In this document: piece by piece, positions 6,658 through 13,888 of the stretch
How the letters are laid out: each line of letters starts with the position of its first letter
Position numbering within the stretch: position 1 is the stretch's first letter
NCBI GenBank assembly: GCA_002329545.1
Contig: DCTJ01000091.1
Coordinates: 1,872-15,759 of the forward strand
Direction: 5' to 3'
Length of the DNA: 13,888 nucleotides
Origin: Candidatus Omnitrophica bacterium UBA1443
GTDB lineage: Bacteria > Omnitrophota > Omnitrophia > Omnitrophales > Aquincolibacteriaceae
The notes under the pieces: model-generated
The model's database searches: none
What the model was told of the DNA's origin: nothing
The model's input: only the letters and a program-made list of their open reading frames with translations
Position numbers and translations under genes: made by a program

Positions 6658-8184
6658 TTATCCGTCGTAAAGGTTTTGGGTAGCGAATTCAGGATCGCTC
6701 GTAAAGTGAATCCGGAGCTTTCGAAGGGCTTTCTCATCTCCTGGCGTTGGAATATGGGTAATGTGCATCGGCTGGTCCCGCAAAGCCGTCAAACTCTCCA
6801 TGGCTTTTTGCGCGGTCGGATTCGTGGTGGCACTCATACTCAGGGCGATAAGAATTTCCTCCAGATCAAGACTGACGGCTTTACTCCCAAACACATCCTG
6901 CTTAAGCTCTCCGATCGACTGGATAACATTGGGCGACAAAATATGGATATCTTCCGGCAGACCGGCAATGGCCTTGACGGCATTCAACACCGCGCTCGAA
7001 GCCGCGTGCATCAGCGGAGTATTCTTTCCGGTCACAATCGTTCCGTCGGACAATTCAAGCGCCGCGCCGCAGTAAATCCCCTGATTTCCTTTCCCTTTTT
7101 TCTGCGCCTCCTTGGCCGCCTGGCGCGCCGGCTCCACCACGGGCCGGTGTTCGGGTTTCACCTCGAGATCCTCCATTAAAAGACCGGTTTTCTCGACGGC
7201 CTCTTTTTCCACATAGCCCATCCGGTAATCACAAGCGCATTGGAAATATCGCGCGATCACCTCTTGCACGGCGGCTTTTCTCACAATCTCATCGTTCACA
7301 ATTCCAAATCCCACGCGATTGACGCCCATATCCGTCGGGGATTCGTAATAAGACTCACCCCCCGTAATCTTTTTCAAAATTCGTTTAAGAACGGGGAACA
7401 CTTCAACGTCGCGATTGTAATTGACGGTTGTTTGCTTGTACATCTCAAGATGGAACGGATCAATCATGTTAAAATCCATGAGATCCGCCGTTGCCGCCTC
7501 ATACGCGACATTCACGGGATGTTTCAGGGGAATATTCCAAATCGGAAAAGTTTCGAATTTCGCGTAGCCGCTCGCGAGGCCCTGCTTGTGGTCATGATAA
7601 AGCTGGGACAGACAAGTCGCCAGTTTGCCGCTACCGGGGCCCGGGCCTGAAACGATGACAAGCGGCTTCTTCGTCACAATGTACTCGTTGGCGCCGTACC
7701 CCTCATCGCTTACGATCGTATCCACGTCGGTTGGATAACCCTTGGTAAACCGGTGCGTGTAGGTCCTGATCCCGCGCCGTTCAAGTTTGTTTTTAAAAAT
7801 TTTAGCGGCAGGCTGTTCCGCGAAACGCGTAATAACGACCGCCGCCACATCAAGCTCCCACCCGCGATACTCATCGATCATGCGGAATATATCGGCGTCA
7901 TACGTGATTCCGAAATCCGCCCGCATTTTCCGCCGCTCAATATCACCCGCGTGAATACACATGACAATTTCAGCCTTGTCGCGAAGCTTGTGAAGAAGCC
8001 GCATTTTCACGTTAGGATCAAAACCCGGGAGGACCCGCATCGCGTGATAATCACCGATCATCTTCCCCCCGAATTCAAGGTAGAGCTTATCGCTAAATCG
8101 CTCAATACGTTCCAGGATGGCAGCCGACTGCTCATTGAGATATTTGAGATTATCAAAACCCGTATTCTTCACCACCGCCCGCAT
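6658..8184 (-). CDS. DUF1846 (UPF0371) family protein
   Basis: 508 residues from the chosen ATG at 8184, close to the usual length of about 500 for this family. The N-terminus, with GFDNLKYLNEQSAAIL, and long runs such as FGGKMIGDYHAMRVLPGFDP and ADFGITYDADIFRMIDEYRG are characteristic of DUF1846. GPGPGSGK at residues 180-187 resembles a P-loop or phosphate-binding turn and follows a strand (PLVIVS). The biochemical role is unknown; a soluble cytoplasmic protein is expected, as no signal or membrane segment is visible. The ATG at 8184 has an AGGGAGG Shine-Dalgarno 4 nt upstream. A longer form from a GTG at 8229 would add 15 residues that do not fit the family N-terminus. It lies 125 bp downstream of the FmdB-like gene, and 261 bp separate it from the giant gene. 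Confidence 0.9.
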   Translation of the reverse strand: MRAVVKNTGFDNLKYLNEQSAAILERIERFSDKLYLEFGGKMIGDYHAMRVLPGFDPNVKMRLLHKLRDKAEIVMCIHAGDIERRKMRADFGITYDADIFRMIDEYRGWELDVAAVVITRFAEQPAAKIFKNKLERRGIRTYTHRFTKGYPTDVDTIVSDEGYGANEYIVTKKPLVIVSGPGPGSGKLATCLSQLYHDHKQGLASGYAKFETFPIWNIPLKHPVNVAYEAATADLMDFNMIDPFHLEMYKQTTVNYNRDVEVFPVLKRILKKITGGESYYESPTDMGVNRVGFGIVNDEIVRKAAVQEVIARYFQCACDYRMGYVEKEAVEKTGLLMEDLEVKPEHRPVVEPARQAAKEAQKKGKGNQGIYCGAALELSDGTIVTGKNTPLMHAASSAVLNAVKAIAGLPEDIHILSPNVIQSIGELKQDVFGSKAVSLDLEEILIALSMSATTNPTAQKAMESLTALRDQPMHITHIPTPGDEKALRKLRIHFTSDPEFATQNLYDG

Positions 8185-8309
8185 CACGCCTCCCTGTTTT
8201 TGTCGCAGAACGCCCCATAAACCGCGCACACCGGCCCGGTTTGAAATCTTCGTAATCTATTGACTGCGGCGAATCACGAGATCGTTTGCGTTTTTGAAAT
8301 GACCGGCCG

Positions 8310-8585
8310 CTAGCTTTTTGCCGGGCACGAATTGCAGGCACCAGAACAAGTCGGAGCTGAAGCCTGTGACTTGTCTTTCTTTGCGGATTCCTTGTACCCT
8401 TGGGAGCGATAATCCGTCTGATAAAATCCGCTTCCCTTGAACAGAACTCCGGCCCCGCCCGAGATCATACGTTGAACCTTTTTTTTCCCGCAGGCCGGAC
8501 ATTTCCGGATCGGCTGGTCGTTCATTGTCTGAAATTTTTCAAATTGGTGCCCGCAGGCACTGCACTCGTATTCGTATGTAGGCAT
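8310..8585 (-). CDS. FmdB family zinc-ribbon protein
   Basis: 91 residues. The start MPTYEYECSACGHQFE and the pair C8-x2-C11 / C29-x2-C32 are the hallmark of the FmdB putative regulatory family, a small zinc ribbon. After the ribbon comes the usual ISGGAGVLFKGSGFYQTDYR block, then a basic, serine-rich linker and a Cys-rich tail (C80, C84, C87) that could hold a second metal. The family was named after a putative regulator of formamide/amide metabolism, but its members are widespread and a specific role cannot be inferred here. A candidate promoter with a perfect TATAAT lies 37 nt upstream of the start codon. It may be co-transcribed with the DUF1846 gene; no terminator was seen between them. 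Confidence 0.92.
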   Translation of the reverse strand: MPTYEYECSACGHQFEKFQTMNDQPIRKCPACGKKKVQRMISGGAGVLFKGSGFYQTDYRSQGYKESAKKDKSQASAPTCSGACNSCPAKS

Positions 8586-8621
8586 ATTTCTCTAATCCCT
8601 TTCTTTTTCTCTGAAGCGCCG

Positions 8622-8627
8622 ATTATA
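8622..8627 (-). promoter_or_regulatory. Candidate -10 box for the FmdB-like gene
   Basis: TATAAT on the minus strand, 37 nt before the ATG at 8585, which would give a leader of about 30 nt. No good -35 box is present at 16-18 nt; the region upstream of it is T-rich. The intergenic region 8586-8756 holds nothing else that I can identify. Confidence 0.4.
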
Positions 8628-8756
8628 GAGAAAAAAAACTCCAGGGGTACTATTTTTTTGCTGAAGGTTGTCTCATAAAAACTGCCATCCCGCCACTACC
8701 CAAGCGACCGAAAGATGGAACCCAAAAACTAATTCCGCAAAATCAGCTCCGCCAGC

Positions 8757-9551
8757 TCAGGGTTGATAGTCAACGATTGTCGCGGTCACATCTCCCAAAA
8801 CGGGCACCTTTACTTTAAGCTTCAGGGGAATCCGCCGCTCATCCATACTCATCCAGCCGCGAACTTTCCCGCGTCGCACAAAAAAACCCTCAAACATAAT
8901 GATGGGTTCTACCTCGAGGGCTTGAAAAATGCCCATTCCGTCAATCTTCATTTCCGCAACGTTATGCGCCAAAACCTCGAGATCCCAGTTCTTCTCATCC
9001 GCGTTCACGGGAATAACCGCTTTGGTCCCCGGCTTAACATCCAGCGTCCGATAGTAATATCCGCACGAAATCTGATCCTGGACATTCTTTGGAATCAACA
9101 TTTCTTTGCGGCTGTTGTCTTTTTTGGAAAAAAATCTTCCCACGTTTTTTGACGGATCATATTCCATGACCTCGTCCGTCCAGTAACGTCCTTCGTGAAG
9201 GACCTTTTCGTAGCGTAGCGAATGCAGTTTTTCAACATCAACGTAAGAGTGGTGTGTGTCGCGAACTTTGTAGATCCAGTCCAGTACAAATTTAGAGCGG
9301 ATATTAATCTCGATGTGATAGGCATCGCGGCCGTTGATCCGGACAATCTCCTTGACCCAGGATTCGGCTTCACCCACGGTAATCCCCGCGTAAGTCACTT
9401 TAAATTTGATCTTCTCCCCGAGGGGAAACGTGCCAAATGGTTTTTCGGAAGCCACAAAGATTTTTTCGGGATCACGGGCGTGAACTCCCATCGTGAGCAA
9501 ACAAAAAAACAGAACTCCTACTCCCAGGCAAATATTAAATCTGAATTTCAT
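8757..9551 (-). CDS. Exported DUF3108 domain protein
   Basis: 264 residues. Residues 1-25 form a signal peptide: K2, R4, the core CLGVGVLFFCLLTM, then VHA before R26. The mature part begins with FPLGEKIKFKVTYAGITVGEAESWV, the typical DUF3108 opening in which a strand and G-x-x-x-G-x-A precede a beta-rich body. WIYKVRDTHHSYVDVEKLHSLRYEKVLHEG and the final strands ending in VPVLGDVTATIVDYQP match the same family. DUF3108 proteins are predicted periplasmic or outer-membrane-associated beta proteins of unknown biochemical role. A GGAG Shine-Dalgarno lies 5 nt before the ATG. The gene follows the glycosyltransferase run after 174 bp, so it may be a separate unit, though a link to envelope building is plausible. 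Confidence 0.88.
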   Translation of the reverse strand: MKFRFNICLGVGVLFFCLLTMGVHARDPEKIFVASEKPFGTFPLGEKIKFKVTYAGITVGEAESWVKEIVRINGRDAYHIEINIRSKFVLDWIYKVRDTHHSYVDVEKLHSLRYEKVLHEGRYWTDEVMEYDPSKNVGRFFSKKDNSRKEMLIPKNVQDQISCGYYYRTLDVKPGTKAVIPVNADEKNWDLEVLAHNVAEMKIDGMGIFQALEVEPIIMFEGFFVRRGKVRGWMSMDERRIPLKLKVKVPVLGDVTATIVDYQP

Positions 9552-9664
9552 CGCGTCTCCGTTTCAAAAAATGGTCAAAGCTCATTACGGACCGGGGAAT
9601 TTCTTCCCGCGAGATCCTGGATTTTTACACAATCTTTCGTAATCCCAAGCAACACGAAACTTCC

Positions 9665-9694
9665 GTTATCGCAATCGCTACAAATCCCCGTCAA
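9665..9694 (-). promoter_or_regulatory. Possible promoter of the DUF3108 gene
   Basis: TTGACG at 9694-9689 and GATAAC at 9670-9665, separated by 18 nt, in the 174-bp gap before the DUF3108 gene. This is a five-of-six and four-of-six match to the sigma-70 consensus, with a predicted leader of roughly 105 nt. Suggestive only. Confidence 0.3.
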
Positions 9695-9725
9695 TCCCGA
9701 TCATTTGCCGTTCTGGCATTTTATT

Positions 9726-10823
9726 TTAACCTCGGGCTATCGTTTGAAGCAAAGGCTCCATCTGTTTGAAAGCCTCTTCAGGCGCCAGGGTTTTCAGACA
9801 GGCAATCGTGGGGCAATCGTTTTTGAAGCGAAATTTATGATAACAGGGGCGGCAGGCAAGATCCCGCTTGAAAAGGGCGATTGCATTTTCAGATCCTGGA
9901 TAAGGCCCGTAAATTTCTGGGGGAACGGGCCCATAAAAAGCGGCGAGAGGAACTTCAAGAGCCCGAGCCAAATGAACCAGGCCTCCGTCATTTCCGATAA
10001 AAAGCGAACTCATTTCCAGAATCGCGGCCGTCTCCGCCAGAGAGGTTTCTCCAGCCAGCATGAACGATGGAATCCTCAAAGAATCTTTAAGCTCCTGGCA
10101 GAGTTCAACCTCGGACCTGGCACCTATGATACAAACTCCTTTGAAGCCAAGCTTCGTCTGCAGGCGTCCTATCAGCTCCGCAAAATACTTGACGGGCCAG
10201 CGTTTAAACACAGCCTCCCTTCCCCAAGAATCTCCTCCTCCGGGACTGACGGTAATAAAATTTTTTCCGATTCCGGCAAGCCGGTCTTTTATTTTTATTT
10301 CAATTTCTCTTTTCTCCCGGGGTGGAAAGTAATACTCTAGAAACCGGTCACGAACCGGTATTCCGGCAAGTTCCGCAAGCCCCGCGTAAAAATCCGCGGC
10401 GTGTTGTCGAGAATAACCTTCAGGAAGCGGATAACGGATATTATGAAAAATACCGCGGCGTTTGTAGGCAAACCCCGCGCGTTTCGGAATCCCCAGAAAG
10501 AAAAACGCCCAGAAGGCGTTCTCGGGACGGAGCGAAAAATCGAGGAGAAGATCATACCGTCTGGCACGAAGTTTTAGCCCCAAATCCAGAAGCTCACGGA
10601 AATTTTCAAAACGGGTCTGGCGGCGCAGTTTGTCCTTATCAAGGACAAAAATTTCGTCGACGTGCGGATTGTGCTCCACCACTTCTCTCGTCCGGGACCC
10701 CAGAAGAAGATCCACCGTTCCTACCGTGGGTAGCAAACGCAATGCCCTGAGAACGGGCGTTACAAAAAGCAAATCCCCGATCCCATAAGGATGGACAATT
10801 AAAACACTTCGGATATTTTTCAT
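9726..10823 (-). CDS. Glycosyltransferase family 9 (heptosyltransferase-type)
   Basis: 365 residues, normal length for GT9. Family 9 enzymes move a sugar, typically L-glycero-D-manno-heptose from its ADP-activated form, onto the growing LPS core at the cytoplasmic face of the inner membrane. Two Rossmann-like halves are visible. The N-terminal half opens with VLIVHPYGIGDLLFVTPVLRAL, whose conserved G-D is at 16-17. The C-terminal half has FITVSPGGGDSWGREAVFKRWP and then IGNDGGLVHLA (D279, H284), followed by FYGPVPPEIYGP. A C-terminal cysteine group (ACRPCY, NDCPTIAC) is common in deep-branching GT9 proteins and may bind metal. It is the last of four GT9 genes, 58 bp after the previous one. 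The exact donor and acceptor cannot be told. Confidence 0.92.
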   Translation of the reverse strand: MKNIRSVLIVHPYGIGDLLFVTPVLRALRLLPTVGTVDLLLGSRTREVVEHNPHVDEIFVLDKDKLRRQTRFENFRELLDLGLKLRARRYDLLLDFSLRPENAFWAFFFLGIPKRAGFAYKRRGIFHNIRYPLPEGYSRQHAADFYAGLAELAGIPVRDRFLEYYFPPREKREIEIKIKDRLAGIGKNFITVSPGGGDSWGREAVFKRWPVKYFAELIGRLQTKLGFKGVCIIGARSEVELCQELKDSLRIPSFMLAGETSLAETAAILEMSSLFIGNDGGLVHLARALEVPLAAFYGPVPPEIYGPYPGSENAIALFKRDLACRPCYHKFRFKNDCPTIACLKTLAPEEAFKQMEPLLQTIARG

Positions 10824-10881
10824 TCAGCCTTACCCTTTCACGAATCCGCTCAAACCCCGTGTGTCAACAAGGCCCTCACCG

Positions 10882-11928
10882 TCAAACCGGGCGGGTCAAG
10901 AGATCTCGTGCCGCCGCGTAAACCGCGTCAACGGTAATTTCATCAATGTAAGTAAACTTTCTTTCGCTACAAGGAACCTCGGAAATATCTCTAGCCACAA
11001 CGCGGCAGTTCCGGCCCAGAGGCCGCCATCGATTTGGCCCAAGCCCGGGCTCATAACGCCCGAAAATAGACACGACCGGACAACCCACCGCGGACGCAAT
11101 GTGTACCGGTCCGGAATCGTTAGAGACCAGGATGGCGGATTTCTCCAAGAGAGCGGCCAACATCCCGAGAGTCAGTCTGCCTCCAAGATCCATGATCGGC
11201 ACATTGCTTTTTTCTCTGACGCTTTCCACGACCGCCCTGTCCTTGGCAGAGCCAATTGCCATAATAACTCCATCCATGTCGTGATGAATTCGCGTGGCAA
11301 GCTCTGAAAATTTCCCGGCAGGCCACATCTTCGTCACGTCGCTGGCGGAAGGACTCAGGATAACCCATGGTTTCCCTTGTGGGATTTTGAGATGAAACAT
11401 CAGATGGTCAAAGGATCGTTTCGCGCGATCCGTCACGGGGAAAAAGCTCGCAAGAACCTCAGGTCTGGTAATCCCAAGCGGGGCCAGCAGATCAAATAGG
11501 TATTCAGCTTCCTGTTTCTCTCCGAATTTTTTATCATACTCTTTAACGTGAGTTAGCGCCCATGGCGCGCGGCGATCATAACCGATACGCGCCGGTATGC
11601 CCGCTAGCCATGCCACAAGATGCATCCGGTTCGTACCGTGACAATGGATGACAAGATCAAATTTCTTTTTGCGGATTCGCCTCGCAAATCCAAGCTGGCC
11701 CCAAATGCTTTTTTCAAGACCTTGTTTGTCATAAAGGATTACTTCATCAAGAAAGGGATTTCCTTCAACCACTTCCCGATGCTCAATAAAAACAAGCGCC
11801 GCGATCCAGGCTTTTGGAAATTGATCCCGAAGCGCCTTAAAAACGGGAGTCGTAAGAACAAGATCCCCGATCCGGTCGGTCCTTGTCACAAGGATACGGG
11901 GAGAATCGGGAAGCGTGATATTCTTCAT
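10882..11928 (-). CDS. Glycosyltransferase family 9 (heptosyltransferase-type)
   Basis: 348 residues. The N-terminal half has RILVTRTDRIGDLVLTTPVFKAL, with the conserved G-D in the first loop. The C-terminal half has WVILSPSASDVTKMWPAGKFSELATRI, then the nucleotide-sugar binding block LVSNDSGPVHIASAVGCPVVSIFG with D271 and H276. This is the most WaaC/WaaF-like of the three complete copies. It is expected to be cytoplasmic and membrane-associated, adding a heptose or related sugar to the LPS core. Its ATG at 11928 overlaps the stop of the upstream GT9 gene in an ATGA, indicating translational coupling within one operon. Donor and acceptor are not determined by sequence. Confidence 0.93.
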   Translation of the reverse strand: MKNITLPDSPRILVTRTDRIGDLVLTTPVFKALRDQFPKAWIAALVFIEHREVVEGNPFLDEVILYDKQGLEKSIWGQLGFARRIRKKKFDLVIHCHGTNRMHLVAWLAGIPARIGYDRRAPWALTHVKEYDKKFGEKQEAEYLFDLLAPLGITRPEVLASFFPVTDRAKRSFDHLMFHLKIPQGKPWVILSPSASDVTKMWPAGKFSELATRIHHDMDGVIMAIGSAKDRAVVESVREKSNVPIMDLGGRLTLGMLAALLEKSAILVSNDSGPVHIASAVGCPVVSIFGRYEPGLGPNRWRPLGRNCRVVARDISEVPCSERKFTYIDEITVDAVYAAARDLLTRPV

Positions 11929-12947
11929 GATGGCCGGGCGGCGGGAGTATCCCGGTTCAAAAGCTCATTGCACAAACAAAGTACTTTTTCGGGGGTCAGG
12001 CCGTGGAAACAACTGCGTTCGGCATAAGGCAAACGATGGGAATTACAGTGACACTGTGTGGGGTTTTCCCGCGCGATCCTGAAACTCGGATGAACATGCC
12101 CGTATTTTTCATGATCCGTCGGGCCAAAAATTCCGACCGTGGGAGTTTTTATTTCGAACCCAAGATGCATGATCGCGCTGTCATTGGAGATTACCAGTGA
12201 CGCTTTCGAGACAAGAAAGGCCGTTTCCGACAGTGACGTTTCACCCGACAGAATTTTGACGGAAGCCGGCATCCCTCTGGCAACGACTTCAGCAATCGGA
12301 CGCTCGTCCCTTGAGCCCACGAGAAAAACGTCCTTGCGGGTTCGCAACACAAGGTTCCGCACCACCTCCCGAAACAACTCAGGCGGCCACCGCTTGCGTT
12401 CACTCGCAGCCCCGGGCGCGACAAGGATCCATCCTGACTTTCCCTGAATTCCGATGGATCCCAGCTTAGAAAAAACTGAAAGTTCATCCGCTGAACTGAA
12501 AAATTGAAAATTGGGCAACCGGGTATTTCCCGAAAAAAAAGTTTCCTCGCCTTTCGTCCCGTTCCTTATCCCCGCCATTCTCAGCACTTCAAGATGCCGC
12601 TCCCGCATGTTGATCTTTGTGTAAGCGCGAAAAAGCGGGCTCCTTTTACGGGCAAAAACAAGGAACGGGATTGCCGTATTACGAAGATCCACTACCATAT
12701 CGTAACGATCTTTCCAAAGCTCACGCAAAAATGCCACCTTACCGGGAAGGGTTGCTTTTTTGTCGTAGACAATAATCCGCGAAATATCGCCGCTTTTCTC
12801 AAGCACAGGCTTCGCTTTGGGCCCAACCACCACCGTCATTTTTGCGTCGGGAAATTTCAAGCGAAGCGCCGCCATCACCGGAGTCGTCAATATCACATCG
12901 CCGATATTACTCAATGTCACAACGAGGATACTTCGGGGATTCTTCAT
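11925..12947 (-). CDS. Glycosyltransferase family 9 (heptosyltransferase-type)
   Basis: 340 residues. The opening ILVVTLSNIGDVILTTPVMAALRLKFP is the GT9 first strand and G-D loop. WILVAPGAASERKRWPPELFREV and SLVISNDSAIMHLGFEIKTPTVGIFGPTDHEKYG form the C-terminal donor-binding half, with D256 and H261. The usual G after NDS is replaced by A-I, a small departure from the NDSG pattern of its downstream neighbour. The C-terminus holds several cysteines (CHCN, SCFHG, CLC), similar in idea to the cysteine group of the last GT9 gene. Start and stop both sit in 4-bp ATGA overlaps with neighbouring GT9 genes, so it is the middle of a coupled operon. Confidence 0.92.
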   Translation of the reverse strand: MKNPRSILVVTLSNIGDVILTTPVMAALRLKFPDAKMTVVVGPKAKPVLEKSGDISRIIVYDKKATLPGKVAFLRELWKDRYDMVVDLRNTAIPFLVFARKRSPLFRAYTKINMRERHLEVLRMAGIRNGTKGEETFFSGNTRLPNFQFFSSADELSVFSKLGSIGIQGKSGWILVAPGAASERKRWPPELFREVVRNLVLRTRKDVFLVGSRDERPIAEVVARGMPASVKILSGETSLSETAFLVSKASLVISNDSAIMHLGFEIKTPTVGIFGPTDHEKYGHVHPSFRIARENPTQCHCNSHRLPYAERSCFHGLTPEKVLCLCNELLNRDTPAARPS

Positions 12948-13888
12948 AAATTTTGTCTCGGTTGAGGTGGAAACGCACCCAGTTGTTCCACCGCTTCAAA
13001 CACTGCTTCGGGAGTTATTTTTGAAAGCCAGCCTTCTTCAGGAAGCTCTTTCCCAAAAAACGGTATGGAATACCCGGAGGGGACATACTGCAAAACTCTA
13101 TCCTCCCCAATTCCGCGGGGCCCAGTCAAGTGGGGATCCGTGGGACCAAAAAGGGCTACGACACGCGCGCCAGCGCCTGATGCCATATGCATCGGCCCGG
13201 AGTCACCCGTGACCAGGCACATGGCATTTTTATAAATCCAGGCGGAAATCCGAAGGGCCGTTTTTCCGACAAGATCCACGACTGCGGGATCGAGCTCCCC
13301 GTTTCCCGTCAAGCGTCCGATTTCGGCCCGAAAATTTTCAAATATAGCCCTATCCCCCGCCGATCCCGTAACCACGATGGGAACACCCCACTTCCCGAAA
13401 ATTTTAACGGCAAGCTTCGCGAAGTGAGACACGGGCCACCGCTTGGGTTCCCAATTCGCCCCCAGATGGAAACAGACGTACCTCGCCCCTTCCGCGAGAC
13501 CTTCCTGTCTCAGAATTTTTAGAGCCTGAACTTCATCTCCTTCCCGAAAATAGAACCGGTATTTCGGGCTGACAGGGACCTGGTAACCAGCGCCCTTCAT
13601 AAGCTCCATGAAATAATCGAGTTGATGAAGTTTCTCCGCCGGTTCCTTGACCGATTCCGTCAAAAAAAACTTTCTCCCTCGCCCAAACCCAATTCGTTTT
13701 TTGACACCCGCGAGCCAAAGAAAAGCGGCGCGGGAACGGGAACGGTGAAAAAGGTATCCTTCCTGCCAGGGACCCAGTTTTCTCAGATGAAAAACAAACC
13801 CAATTCGGTGAAACCAGAACCGGTGGGTGGATTTTTCATCAAACGCGATAAACCCCGAAACTGCCGGATTCGCCTCCAGAATTTCCCG
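12944..13888 (-). CDS. Glycosyltransferase family 9, N-terminus beyond the window
   Basis: The frame is open from the window edge at 13888 down to the TGA at 12944, giving 314 visible residues. A TTG at 13663 is not the start: the frame upstream of it still reads as GT9 sequence (for example AAFLWLAGVKKRIGFG, where the other copies have the same acceptor-side block). The C-terminal half has YVCFHLGANWEPKRWPVSHFAKLA, then CLVTGDSGPMHMASGAGARVVALFGPTDPHLTGP, the donor-binding signature with the D and H seen in the family. Only the first strand and G-D loop are missing beyond the edge. Its stop overlaps the next GT9 start by 4 bp (ATGA). A heptosyltransferase II-like role is possible. Confidence 0.92.
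   Translation of the reverse strand, partial: REILEANPAVSGFIAFDEKSTHRFWFHRIGFVFHLRKLGPWQEGYLFHRSRSRAAFLWLAGVKKRIGFGRGRKFFLTESVKEPAEKLHQLDYFMELMKGAGYQVPVSPKYRFYFREGDEVQALKILRQEGLAEGARYVCFHLGANWEPKRWPVSHFAKLAVKIFGKWGVPIVVTGSAGDRAIFENFRAEIGRLTGNGELDPAVVDLVGKTALRISAWIYKNAMCLVTGDSGPMHMASGAGARVVALFGPTDPHLTGPRGIGEDRVLQYVPSGYSIPFFGKELPEEGWLSKITPEAVFEAVEQLGAFPPQPRQNL

Noticed and set aside
8227..8229. GTG at 8229 as start of the DUF1846 gene
   Set aside because: The ATG at 8184 has a better Shine-Dalgarno and begins where the family's conserved N-terminus begins.
8153..8502. Short minus-strand frames overlapping the FmdB-like gene in other phases
   Set aside because: They conflict with the FmdB reading frame, which has clear zinc-ribbon motifs; no independent support.
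9707..9719. Small hairpin after the last GT9 gene as a terminator
   Set aside because: Only a 4-bp stem (TGCC/GGCA) with a 5-nt loop and no T-tract follows, too weak to call.
9222..10340. Long plus-strand open frame (372 codons) opposite the GT9 and DUF3108 genes
   Set aside because: It crosses the border of two well-supported minus-strand genes, has no recognisable motif and no Shine-Dalgarno, and is an antisense shadow of their codon pattern.
13661..13663. TTG at 13663 as start of the rightmost GT9 gene
   Set aside because: The same frame continues upstream to the window edge with GT9-like sequence, so the true start is outside the window.

Overview
The window looks like part of a diderm (LPS-type outer membrane) bacterial genome, most probably Candidatus Omnitrophota or a close relative in the PVC group. 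The suggestion rests on three things: a tandem run of divergent family-9 (ADP-heptose:LPS heptosyltransferase-type) glycosyltransferases, an exported DUF3108 protein, and a giant exported multidomain protein of a kind known from Omnitrophota genomes. No rRNA, tRNA, CRISPR array or insertion sequence was seen. Every convincing gene is on the minus strand, so the reading order runs from high to low coordinates.

13888-9726: four consecutive GT9 glycosyltransferases. The most upstream one is cut by the window edge. The first three are packed with 4-bp ATGA stop/start overlaps or a 58-bp gap, which fits one operon building the inner core of LPS or another surface glycan. 9551-8757: an exported DUF3108 protein with its own Shine-Dalgarno and a possible promoter. 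8585-8310: an FmdB-type zinc-ribbon protein with a good candidate promoter. 8184-6658: a DUF1846/UPF0371 protein with a P-loop-like GPGPGSGK.

6657-6394: a 260-bp intergenic region with a long interrupted inverted repeat, a 14-bp perfect palindrome and a strong Shine-Dalgarno.

6393-1: a single uninterrupted reading frame of 2131 codons that runs off the left edge of the window. I checked every in-frame triplet and found no stop. It encodes a signal peptide, a domain resembling the TIKI/TraB/ChaN/erythromycin-esterase group, an internal second signal-peptide-like hydrophobic segment, a beta-rich region, a SAM-methyltransferase-like region, a phosphoribosyltransferase-like region, and a helical C-terminal part with several membrane segments. 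Four of its inter-domain linkers carry the same pentapeptide pattern R-S-E-x-R written with different synonymous codons. This gene, with its linker pattern and its unusual upstream region, is the most interesting content of the window.

Functional reading: the right-hand two thirds are envelope biogenesis plus small housekeeping or conserved-hypothetical genes. The left-hand 6.4 kb is one giant envelope-directed protein of unknown role. All functional calls come from reading motifs, without database searches.
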